The translations under genes and the position numbers were made by a program. This document shows positions 9,283-15,103 of a stretch of DNA of 33,081 nt, one piece after another. The notes below the pieces were generated by a model. The model had not been told where the DNA came from and did no database searches. It saw nothing but the letters and a program-made list of their open reading frames with translations. The number at the start of each line of letters is the position of its first letter. The first letter of the stretch is position 1. The DNA is from JAMCZU01 sp964479405 (GTDB taxonomy: Bacteria; Patescibacteriota; UBA1384; UBA12157; JAENIV01): assembly GCA_964479405.1 (NCBI GenBank), contig CAYZMA010000007.1:1-33081 (forward strand), in the 5' to 3' direction.

Positions 9283-10553
9283 TTTATCACCAACTTATTT
9301 TCAAGCCTTGTGCCGACTAATAATTTTAAAAATGTTCTACTAATCGTAATGGCGGTGAACATGGAAATAATAATTCCTACCGCTAAAGTAACGGCAAAAC
9401 CACGGACCGAACCAGATGTTCCGTAATATAAAATTAAGCAAGTAATCAGCGAGGAAAAGTTTGAATCTCTAATTGATGGCCAAGCGCGACGAAAACCGTC
9501 GTCCAGACTGGCGCCAATTGATTTTTTAGCCATCAGCTCTTCTTTGGTTCTTTCAAAAATTAAAATATTGGCGTCAACCGCCATGCCGATTGATAAAATA
9601 AATCCGGCAATTCCAGCTAAAGTTAGAGTAATTGGAATAATTTTAAACAAAGCTAAAATGACTAATGTGTAAATAATTAAAGCAAAAGTCGCCAGCAGTC
9701 CCGGCACTTTGTAATAAATAATCATAAAAAGGGCGACAAAGAAAATGCCAATTAAGCCGGCAACAAGCGATTTTTGAACCGATTCCGAGCCTAATGTCGG
9801 GCCAATGGTTCTTTGCTCAACTAAGCTAATTGGCACCGGCAAAGCGCCGGCATTTAGTTCAATTGATAATTTTTTGGCTTCGTCAATTGTAAATTTACCG
9901 CTAATAACAGCCTGTCCGTCGTCAATGGCACTTTGAACTGTGGGGGCGGAAATAATTTCATTATCTAAAGAAATAGCCACCGGTTTTTGCAAATTCCGCG
10001 CTGTTATTTCAGAAAAAAGTTTTGTTCCTTCACTGTCAAATTGCAATGAAACTTGGGGTTCGCCAGTGCTTTGATCAAATTGAACTTCAGCTTGTCGCAG
10101 GTGCGAACCGTCCAGACCAGATTCTTTCCATGCATCAGCTTCAACAGTTGCTTGATCGTTACTTTCTAAAAATTTTAATTGAGCGGTTTTACCAATTAAA
10201 TTAATGGCTTCATTGACATCGGTAACGCCCGGCAATTCAACAACGACCGCTTCTTTACCGCCTATTTTAGCTGATTGGATGACGGGCTCTGTTACACCCA
10301 GGGCATTAATTCTACGATCAATAACATTAATAACCGATTCAGCTGCTTTAGTTTTATCTTTATCTTCTACTTTAGAAGTATCAAGCTCGTAGACCAAATG
10401 AACCCCGCCTTGCAAATCAAGACCTTCGTGAATTTTAAATTCCTTAAAATACTTGCCCATTTTAAGATTGGGACCAGTTGGCCAATCAACCATGCCGGCA
10501 AGCACTGTAATGATTATAATAATACCAAAAATAATCCAAAGATTGCGTCGCAA
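9279..10553 (-). CDS. secD: Protein translocase subunit SecD
   Basis: A 424-aa partner of SecF. It has an N-terminal transmembrane helix (about residues 5-22), the signature GLDLQGGVHLVYEL, a P1 periplasmic domain with the VIDRRINALGVTEP segment, and five C-terminal helices including GMAVDANILIFERTKEEL, the conserved acidic loop motif. It starts at TTG with AAGGAG about 6 bases upstream; the alternative ATG codons are internal to the protein. It is at the short end of the family (E. coli SecD is about 615 aa, with a longer periplasmic part), as is common in reduced genomes. It follows manC by 11 bases. Confidence 0.95.
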   Translation of the reverse strand: MRRNLWIIFGIIIIITVLAGMVDWPTGPNLKMGKYFKEFKIHEGLDLQGGVHLVYELDTSKVEDKDKTKAAESVINVIDRRINALGVTEPVIQSAKIGGKEAVVVELPGVTDVNEAINLIGKTAQLKFLESNDQATVEADAWKESGLDGSHLRQAEVQFDQSTGEPQVSLQFDSEGTKLFSEITARNLQKPVAISLDNEIISAPTVQSAIDDGQAVISGKFTIDEAKKLSIELNAGALPVPISLVEQRTIGPTLGSESVQKSLVAGLIGIFFVALFMIIYYKVPGLLATFALIIYTLVILALFKIIPITLTLAGIAGFILSIGMAVDANILIFERTKEELMAKKSIGASLDDGFRRAWPSIRDSNFSSLITCLILYYGTSGSVRGFAVTLAVGIIISMFTAITISRTFLKLLVGTRLENKLVIK

Positions 10554-10564
10554 AATAAGCTCCT

Positions 10565-11644
10565 TTACAAATACTTACTCTTGCCCTTTTCTTTAATTTT
10601 TTCAATTAGTTTTTTAACATCTTGGGCGCGATTTTTGTTACAAACAAAGGTAACATCTGGGGTGTCAACCACTATAATATCTTTTAAACCAACGGTTGTC
10701 AAAAGTTTGTCTTGAGCGTAAATCAAGCAGTTTTTATCATCAAAGCCAATATGGTTGCCACGAGAAACAGTATGATTACCACTTCTGGCGGTTAGAAATT
10801 CATAAAGAGTTGTCCAATTGCCAATATCAGACCAGCCTAAATCAGCTGGCAGAACGGCAATTTTTTCAACTTTTTCAGCAATGGCCGTATCAATTGGTTC
10901 TTTAGGCAAATCTTTATAAATGTTTTCAATTTTTTCCTTACTCCCTTTCTTTCCTAAAAGTGTGATTATTTTAGAAATGCCGGCATAAATTTCTGGCGCA
11001 AAAGTTTTGTACATATCCAAAAGCTTATTGGCGCGCCAACAAAAATAACTGGCATTCCAAAGAAATTTACCGGACTTTAAGTATTCTTTGGCTTTTTTTA
11101 AGTTTGGTTTTTCAACGAAACAATCTACGGCATGGAGTTTTGACCCGCTAAATTTTTTTCCAATTTTAATATAACCGAGACCGGTGTCTGGTGAGGTAGG
11201 TTTAAGACCAACAGTAGCTAAATATTCTGGATTTTTATCAATAAAATTTAAAACTGTATTGATGCTATTAATAAATTCTTCTAATTTATCAATGGCGTGA
11301 TCTGAAGGAAGGGTCACCACTACAGCTTGAGGATTTCTCCGAGCAATCGTTGCGGCGGCATAAGCAATGGCCGGACCAGTATTTCTAATATCTGCTTCAA
11401 CAATAAAGTTCTCTTTAGGCACTTCCGATAATTGTTTTTGGGAAGTCTCTAAAATTGGTTTGACCAAAGAAACAAAAATATTTTCTTTGGGTACGATATC
11501 TTTGACTCGGTCGTAAGTTTCTTGGATTAAAGATTTAGAACTGCAAAGATTATGAAATTGTTTGGGTTTATTACAGCGTGACATCGGCCAAAGCCGTGTC
11601 CCCGATCCTCCAGCCATAATGACAACATAAAAATTATTATTCAC
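10565..11644 (-). CDS. manC: Mannose-1-phosphate guanylyltransferase
   Basis: A 359-aa nucleotidyltransferase making GDP-mannose from mannose-1-phosphate and GTP for surface polysaccharides. The N-terminal signature is AGGSGTRLWPMSR (residues 11-23), followed by NKPKQF. The family motifs TLPSDHAI, FVEKPN, WNASYFCW and the Asp-containing LGWSDIGNW all follow in order. The C-terminal isomerase (cupin) domain of bifunctional ManC/AlgA enzymes is absent, so this is the single-function form. The start is GTG at 11644, and the promoter -10 ends 7 bases before it, so the mRNA appears leaderless. It is first in the operon with secD and secF. The symbol is by homology; manB/rfbM naming could also be used. 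Confidence 0.9.
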   Translation of the reverse strand: MNNNFYVVIMAGGSGTRLWPMSRCNKPKQFHNLCSSKSLIQETYDRVKDIVPKENIFVSLVKPILETSQKQLSEVPKENFIVEADIRNTGPAIAYAAATIARRNPQAVVVTLPSDHAIDKLEEFINSINTVLNFIDKNPEYLATVGLKPTSPDTGLGYIKIGKKFSGSKLHAVDCFVEKPNLKKAKEYLKSGKFLWNASYFCWRANKLLDMYKTFAPEIYAGISKIITLLGKKGSKEKIENIYKDLPKEPIDTAIAEKVEKIAVLPADLGWSDIGNWTTLYEFLTARSGNHTVSRGNHIGFDDKNCLIYAQDKLLTTVGLKDIIVVDTPDVTFVCNKNRAQDVKKLIEKIKEKGKSKYL

Positions 11645-11647
11645 ATC

Positions 11648-11680
11648 TATATTATAAGGTTATTGGCTAGGCTTAGTCAA
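11648..11680. repeat. Direct repeat, promoter-proximal copy
   Basis: A 33-base sequence containing TTATTGGCTAGGCTTAGTC. It matches 12516-12548 at 31 of 33 positions in the same orientation. The repeat coincides with the manC promoter, and the two copies bracket the DUF433/DUF5615 module. Confidence 0.85.
11651..11680 (-). promoter_or_regulatory. Strong promoter of manC-secD-secF (leaderless)
   Basis: On the minus strand: TTGACT (11675-11680), an 18-base spacer and TATAAT (11651-11656). Only six bases separate the -10 from the GTG start at 11644, so the transcript should start at the initiation codon. The same promoter sequence recurs at 12516-12548. Confidence 0.7.
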
Positions 11681-11695
11681 CTTTTGTGCTTTGTT

Positions 11696-11719
11696 ATTGC
11701 GAGCAAAGCGTGGCAATCT
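11696..11719. repeat. Truncated copy of the MITE-like repeat
   Basis: ATTGCGAGCAAAGCG followed by TGGCAATCT. It matches the left half of the 8188-8267 element with two differences over 24 bases. The right half is missing. Confidence 0.7.
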
Positions 11720-11748
11720 TTTATAATTTTCCCCCGATGATTTTTATT

Positions 11749-12144
11749 CTATGTTTTTGAAAAATCTTTAATCTTTTTCTTGTCTATTGATAAAATCCAT
11801 AATTTACCTTGCAAAGTGTTTTTAGAAAAACATTCTATCCATTTTTGAATAATTCTTTCAACTTTCTGTGTTACGGGATCGGAACTTAAGATTAATATTA
11901 CACCTGAACCATTAGTGATAATATTATGTAAAGACTCATTGCATCTAAAGTCTTTATCTAAGGCTAAAAAAATTCTCTTTTCTTTATTAGCAAATTCCAG
12001 CAACTTATAGTCCGAAAGAGATCTAAGATTATTATCACGGATTACAAATTTAACATTGTGACCAAGCTTTCTTAAAAATTTCCCCGCTGGAGCGGGGAAA
12101 TTTTCATCAAGGCAAAATCTAAATTTATTTATTTTCGGACTCAA
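11749..12144 (-). CDS. DUF5615 PIN-like protein (putative toxin of a type II-like toxin-antitoxin pair)
   Basis: A 131-aa protein of the DUF5615 (Mut7-C-like, PIN-fold) family, likely a metal-dependent RNase. Acidic residues at expected positions are Asp13-Glu14-Asn15 in the first strand, Ser44-Asp45 and Asp63-Lys-Asp65-Phe. The FLRKLGHNV segment after the first motif is typical. The length is normal. It overlaps the upstream DUF433 gene by 20 bases, the usual layout of this pair, in which the DUF433 protein is the presumed antitoxin. A perfect 30-bp palindrome (12075-12104) lies inside the coding sequence at residues 14-23. RNase activity is inferred from the fold, not shown by the sequence. 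Confidence 0.85.
   Translation of the reverse strand: MSPKINKFRFCLDENFPAPAGKFLRKLGHNVKFVIRDNNLRSLSDYKLLEFANKEKRIFLALDKDFRCNESLHNIITNGSGVILILSSDPVTQKVERIIQKWIECFSKNTLQGKLWILSIDKKKIKDFSKT
12075..12104. repeat. Perfect 30-bp palindrome inside the DUF5615 gene
   Basis: AAAATTTCCCCGCT, a GG centre, then AGCGGGGAAATTTT: 14-bp arms without mismatch. It encodes the NFPAPAGKF portion of the toxin without changing the expected protein length. Confidence 0.9.
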
Positions 12145-12352
12145 GTGTCTTCCTTCCCCTTACTGCGTTGTCTTCCAAATATTTGAGTGCGGCCGAAATT
12201 TCATCTTTTGAAAGATGCGGATAATCTCTTTGAATTTCTTTAACTCCATAACCACAAGCAATGTAGCCACTAATCACATCAATGGACAAGCGTGTACCAT
12301 TAATTCTTGGTTTACCCCCCAAAATATCTTTTGTTTGAACTATCGCGACCAT
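12125..12352 (-). CDS. DUF433 protein (putative antitoxin)
   Basis: A 75-aa member of the DUF433 family (VapB-like, with a winged-helix/RHH-type DNA-binding role proposed). The family pattern is clear: GGKPRINGTRLSIDVISGYI, then a GYGVKEIQRDYPHLSKDEISAAL helix-turn-helix-like region. A purine-rich GGAGAGAAGG precedes the ATG by about 5 bases. It is translated first and overlaps the DUF5615 gene by 20 bases. It probably neutralises that protein and represses the shared promoter at 12382-12410. Confidence 0.88.
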   Translation of the reverse strand: MVAIVQTKDILGGKPRINGTRLSIDVISGYIACGYGVKEIQRDYPHLSKDEISAALKYLEDNAVRGRKTLESENK

Positions 12353-12381
12353 TTTTCCTTCTCTCCTTACTTACTATTTAT

Positions 12382-12410
12382 ATCATACAATAGTGGTTAT
12401 TTATTTACAA
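12382..12410 (-). promoter_or_regulatory. Promoter of the DUF433/DUF5615 pair
   Basis: On the minus strand: TTGTAA (12405-12410), a 17-base spacer and TATGAT (12382-12387), about 30 bases before the DUF433 start codon. The Shine-Dalgarno lies between. Confidence 0.55.
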
Positions 12411-12421
12411 TCATACTCAAT

Positions 12422-12460
12422 AACTGTGAAAACAATTTTAAAACACACATTTTCACGGTT
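12422..12460. repeat. Inverted repeat upstream of the toxin-antitoxin promoter
   Basis: AACTGTGAAAA (12422-12432) and TTTTCACGGTT (12450-12460) are 11-base arms with a single G-T pair and a 17-base spacer. It lies just upstream of the DUF433 promoter, so it could be an operator. A weak plus-strand terminator is the alternative. Confidence 0.45.
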
Positions 12461-12515
12461 TTGATTATATTTCTCCTTAAAAAATTTCCTTGCAAAGCAA
12501 TAATCTGTCTATGAT

Positions 12516-12548
12516 TATATTATAGGGTTATTGGCTAGGTTTAGTCAA
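12516..12548. repeat. Direct repeat, distal copy (orphan duplicate of the manC promoter)
   Basis: Same 33 bases as 11648-11680 with two changes. Read on the minus strand it keeps TTGACT, an 18-base spacer and TATAAT, so it is probably still an active promoter pointing into the toxin-antitoxin cassette. Confidence 0.85.
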
Positions 12549-12558
12549 GAAATTTGAC

Positions 12559-12586
12559 TTGACATATCTTAAATTAAGAGTACAAT
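12559..12586 (+). promoter_or_regulatory. Promoter of the frameshifted exported protein gene
   Basis: TTGACA at 12559-12564, a 16-base spacer and TACAAT at 12581-12586. A roughly 40-base leader follows, with AGGAGGTGG directly ahead of the ATG at 12633. Confidence 0.65.
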
Positions 12587-12632
12587 AAAACGGATTTCGT
12601 TCTCGCTTCAAAAATACTTCAGGAGGTGGAAA

Positions 12633-13206
12633 ATGAGGACAGGAATCGTGGTGATAATGGCAGTGTTATGTCTTTGTGTGATGGTGAGTGCCGAACCAAT
12701 TAAGTGGTCGCTTAATGTTGGGACCAGGGATTGGTTATCATCTTGGACCAATAACCGTGGGTGCATCTTACGAATTTGTCCATGTTGAATCTGACTTTAG
12801 GTCTGGTTTTGTTGATCGGCGAAGATGGCGCAAACCAACAGAGGGCGAAGCCTATGTTTATACCAGATTAAAAAGTGCCTCACCTCTTGCATCAATCTAT
12901 ATCGGCTTGCCTTTAAGTCTTAAGAAAGATAAATCGCAAGAAAATAAGGTTGAGCTTGGACTAAGATTTACCTCTTCCAAATTGTCATTTGAGCAGGGCT
13001 ATGACAGGTATAACCAAATGCAACCTTTCCGTGGTTTAGATGCTAAGATGCGGGACACATCTTTATGTGTGAAATTCACAGGATACAATGACTTAGCTAG
13101 TATCTTCGGGTCACTGGAAATATCACTCAAGAATTCTCTTGACTTTGGAGTAATGGGTTCCGGATCGGGAAGGGTGATTTCTTTCCGGTTTGGATACACA
13201 CGTTAG
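12633..13206 (+). pseudogene. Exported beta-rich (outer-membrane-barrel-like) protein gene with a +1 frameshift
   Basis: The ATG at 12633, 5 bases after AGGAGGTGG, opens a signal peptide (MRTGIVVIMAVLCLCVMVSA, then EPIKWSLNVG) that stops at 12786. The body, in another frame from about 12720 to 13206, reads PGIGYHLGPITVGASYEF and continues as alternating short beta-strands (VELGLRFTSS, VISFRFGYTR), as in small outer-membrane barrels. Removing one G from the run at 12720-12722 would join them as LNVGPGIGYHLG, giving 190 aa. The break is therefore a single-base insertion: real inactivation, phase variation or a sequencing error. A barrel would be surprising in Patescibacteria, and the barrel call is by strand pattern only. 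It has its own promoter and terminator. Confidence 0.7.
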
Positions 13207-13230
13207 AGTAATTCTCGTTCTTATTGAAAT

Positions 13231-13264
13231 ATCCACCTTGATTTATATCGGGGTGGATTTTATT
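13231..13264 (+). terminator. Intrinsic terminator after the frameshifted gene
   Basis: ATCCACCTTGAT (13231-13242) pairs with ATCGGGGTGGAT (13247-13258) around a TTAT loop, with two G-U pairs. TTTTATTAT follows. Confidence 0.8.
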
Positions 13265-13276
13265 ATCTCTCCCCTC

Positions 13277-13305
13277 TTGATAATCAACCAACTATCTGAT
13301 AAACT
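13277..13305 (+). promoter_or_regulatory. Promoter of the zinc-ribbon protein gene
   Basis: TTGATA (13277-13282), a 17-base spacer ending CTATCTGA, and TAAACT (13300-13305). The hexamers, part of the spacer and about 35 bases of leader (TTGAGGCAGTTTGGGGA, then CCTGAACAATCT) closely match the promoter-leader of the 363-aa gene at 17223-17251. Confidence 0.7.
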
Positions 13306-13353
13306 TGAGGCAGTTTGGGGAGATCCTGAACAATCTATTTGAAAGGAAAGACA

Positions 13354-13974
13354 ATGATACACTTGGGTTTGTTTGATTTTGGTATTGGAGGAGTTGTTTT
13401 AGGTCTGATTGCGATGATAGTATTTCTTTACAACTTAGACAAATACTTTAACAAAGCGAAGGAACGGTCTAGGCAGAAAAAAGCTTGGATTGATGTCAAT
13501 TCTGGAATTTGTCCATGGTGCGGAGAAAAAACTATTGGTAAGTTCACTGAAATTCATTGTAGTAGGTGTAGTTTTTCTCATCCAAAACAAGTATTGTCTT
13601 TAAATAATTGTTGTTCGTTTTGTGGCACCGAACTTACTATACGCAAGCAAGGTGAAACAGTTGGTCATGACGAAAAAGAACGTGTTATTTATCGTTCTTT
13701 TCTTGGTTGTCCGCAGTGCAAAGGTTGGGTTAATCAACCTAACTTTTCAAAGTCAATGATAATAAACGACGGCAAATGTGGTTTTTGTCAAGGTCCCTTA
13801 AAAACTATTCAAGAAAAAAAAGTTGAACTTAATAGAACAACATATGCGATTATGGAGTGTGAAGACTGTGGTCGCACAGGAGTTGATTCGCCTCCGCCCG
13901 AGCCGGCTATGTCTAACAGTTATGAACAAGATGATAGTTATGATTGGCGACCTGGAGGTATTGGTAGTATTTGA
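13354..13974 (+). CDS. Membrane-anchored protein with three zinc ribbons
   Basis: A 206-aa protein of unknown function. One transmembrane helix spans about residues 9-27, followed by a charged linker and three four-cysteine zinc ribbons: Cys53/56 with Cys69/72, Cys87/90 with Cys119/122, and Cys142/145 with Cys169/172. The tail is acidic and Pro/Tyr-rich. Zinc binding is strongly implied by the regular CPxC/CxFC pairs, but the ligand is not. The ATG at 13354 is preferred over a TTG at 13339 because GAAAGGAAAG lies just upstream of it. It is followed 27 bases later by a 52-aa membrane protein and probably co-transcribed with it. The ribbons probably face the cytoplasm or act as a nucleic-acid or protein-binding platform; this is inference. 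Confidence 0.75.
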   Translation: MIHLGLFDFGIGGVVLGLIAMIVFLYNLDKYFNKAKERSRQKKAWIDVNSGICPWCGEKTIGKFTEIHCSRCSFSHPKQVLSLNNCCSFCGTELTIRKQGETVGHDEKERVIYRSFLGCPQCKGWVNQPNFSKSMIINDGKCGFCQGPLKTIQEKKVELNRTTYAIMECEDCGRTGVDSPPPEPAMSNSYEQDDSYDWRPGGIGSI

Positions 13975-14001
13975 TTTGAACAATTTCAAGGAGGAAAAAC
14001 C

Positions 14002-14160
14002 ATGCGCAGTGATTATCAAAATGATCATTATCCTGATGATCTTAATGAAAATGGCAGTAAAGGCAACGCAAATACACCAAGTTTCCCATGTGGTTGTCTA
14101 GTGTTTGTGATTTTGACTATCGCCTACTTTGTCTGGCAGGCTACTAAAATAGTACATTAA
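14002..14160 (+). CDS. 52-aa single-pass membrane protein
   Basis: The ATG at 14002 follows a perfect AAGGAGG by 8 bases. The product begins with a polar, Asp/Asn-rich N-terminus (residues 1-28), then CGC and a transmembrane helix at about 32-47, ending ATKIVH. A terminator follows 5 bases after the stop. It is co-directional with the zinc-ribbon protein 27 bases upstream and shares its acidic/Tyr-rich flavour, so the two may interact in the membrane. No family recognised. Confidence 0.65.
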   Translation: MRSDYQNDHYPDDLNENGSKGNANTPSFPCGCLVFVILTIAYFVWQATKIVH

Positions 14161-14165
14161 TTTAT

Positions 14166-14191
14166 ATCCCCCGCGCGATCGGGGGATTTTC
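14166..14191 (+). terminator. Intrinsic terminator
   Basis: ATCCCCCG (14166-14173) pairs with CGGGGGAT (14180-14187) around a CGCGAT loop, followed by TTTTCTTT. It ends the zinc-ribbon/52-aa unit. Confidence 0.9.
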
Positions 14192-14213
14192 TTTAGTCTT
14201 TAATATATTTTAT

Positions 14214-14423
14214 TTAAAAATTAACTTCTTGAAGTTGGGATTGTCTAAGAATTGACCGGAAAGTACCAAATGGTATTTCATGACGATTAGCCGGGACAAT
14301 CACTGTTAGGGTTGGATTACCGAGTTTTCTATATTTAATATGACTACCTTTTTGAGAGATAAAAATGAAACCGTGTTTTTCTAGAACTTTAATAATATCC
14401 TTGGAAGAATGTAGCTTAGGCAT
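14214..14423 (-). CDS. hicA: HicA-family mRNA interferase toxin
   Basis: A 69-aa HicA (YcfA-like, dsRBD-fold) toxin that cleaves mRNA independently of the ribosome. The catalytic histidine lies in the QKGSHIKY motif (His28), and the family pattern LHSSKDIIKVLEKHGF ... TVIVPANRHEIPFGTFRSILRQ is intact, so it is probably active. Its start overlaps the hicB stop by 8 bases. Here antitoxin precedes toxin, the less classical but common order. Confidence 0.92.
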   Translation of the reverse strand: MPKLHSSKDIIKVLEKHGFIFISQKGSHIKYRKLGNPTLTVIVPANRHEIPFGTFRSILRQSQLQEVNF

Positions 14424-14637
14424 TTTGAAATTGATGCTTAACTATTGAAGGGTTTTCAATTCTTATTATTTTAGAAAACTTTTGATCTTCAAAATAGAGT
14501 TCTAATGCTTCATTAAGATTATCCAAGGCTTCTTTTTTATTTTTACCAAAACTAGAAACATCAACATTTAAACATTGAGCAACATAAAATTTGCCTTCTT
14601 TCCAAACTACATTTTGCAATTGAATAGAATTGTTCAT
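14416..14637 (-). CDS. hicB: HicB-family antitoxin
   Basis: A 73-aa HicB-like protein with the partly degenerate RNase H-like fold (VWKEGKFYVAQCLNVDVSSFGKNKKEALDNLNEALELYFED). It is short: the C-terminal DNA-binding domain of longer HicB proteins (about 130 aa) is missing, so DNA binding would need the HicAB complex or another factor. AAAAGGA precedes the ATG by about 6 bases. A perfect inverted repeat upstream (14647-14678) is a candidate operator. Confidence 0.9.
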   Translation of the reverse strand: MNNSIQLQNVVWKEGKFYVAQCLNVDVSSFGKNKKEALDNLNEALELYFEDQKFSKIIRIENPSIVKHQFQNA

Positions 14638-14646
14638 ATTTAATCC

Positions 14647-14678
14647 TTTTGATTATACTATACTATAAATAATCAAAA
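14647..14678. promoter_or_regulatory. Palindromic operator/promoter region of hicBA
   Basis: TTTTGATTAT (14647-14656) and ATAATCAAAA (14669-14678) are perfect 10-base arms separated by 12 bases. The segment between holds TATA-rich -10-like sequence, so bound repressor would block transcription about 10-40 bases before hicB. Confidence 0.6.
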
Positions 14679-14704
14679 TAATATACAGTTTATTTAACCA
14701 ACGA

Positions 14705-14719
14705 CCACCTCCGAGGTGG
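14705..14719. repeat. Border palindrome, copy A
   Basis: CCACCTCCGAGGTGG, followed by ACTTT. It marks the left border of the duplicated block, 11 bases from the stop codon of the 65-aa gene. Other copies are at 18454, 19702 (degenerate), 23451 and 24699. Confidence 0.9.
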
Positions 14720-14730
14720 ACTTTAGGAGG

Positions 14731-14928
14731 TTAATAAGTATTATCTTTTCCTTCAGGATCTTTATTTAAAATACCACGATCTTGTAAAAATTTTCTTTCG
14801 TCCAATAGCATCGCGACGGCCCTAGTTAACCCCTCAACTTTTGATTCTAATTGACTAACTCTCTCCCTTTCGGTCGTTTCATCTTCGTCAGTTTCGGGAG
14901 AATATTGATGAGTTCCTATTTCGTTCAT
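14731..14928 (-). CDS. 65-aa coiled-coil protein, copy 1
   Basis: A short acidic protein, not recognised as a named family. The N-terminus is polar and Thr/Glu-rich. Residues 24-50 (RVSQLESKVEGLTRAVAMLL) have clear heptad spacing and should form a coiled coil; the tail is charged. AAGGAGATTCTT precedes the ATG and an extended -10 (TGGTATAAT) lies about 40 bases upstream at 14964-14969. It is downstream of the AbiE pair on the same strand but has its own promoter. A dimeric adaptor is plausible; function is unknown. Confidence 0.65.
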   Translation of the reverse strand: MNEIGTHQYSPETDEDETTERERVSQLESKVEGLTRAVAMLLDERKFLQDRGILNKDPEGKDNTY

Positions 14929-14963
14929 AAGAATCTCCTTTTTTAATAATTTTTCTCAATTTA

Positions 14964-14969
14964 ATTATA
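14964..14969 (-). promoter_or_regulatory. Extended -10 promoter of the 65-aa gene, copy 1
   Basis: TATAAT preceded by TG one base upstream on the minus strand; no good -35. The identical element in copy 2 is at 19961-19966. Confidence 0.5.
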
Positions 14970-15103
14970 CCAGAAAAGTCAGTAGGTTTGCCACTCCGTA
15001 GCCTTGTGCGTAGGATGGATGATTTTTATTTTTGTGAAATAATTTAACTAAACATCAGGGTAAAAGAGCATCGTCCCTTAGTAGTCCCCTATTACTAGTA
15101 AGT

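Noticed and set aside
9300..10715. Plus-strand reading frames opposite secD and manC
   Set aside because: They are antisense shadows of well-conserved genes, without ribosome-binding sites or recognisable products.
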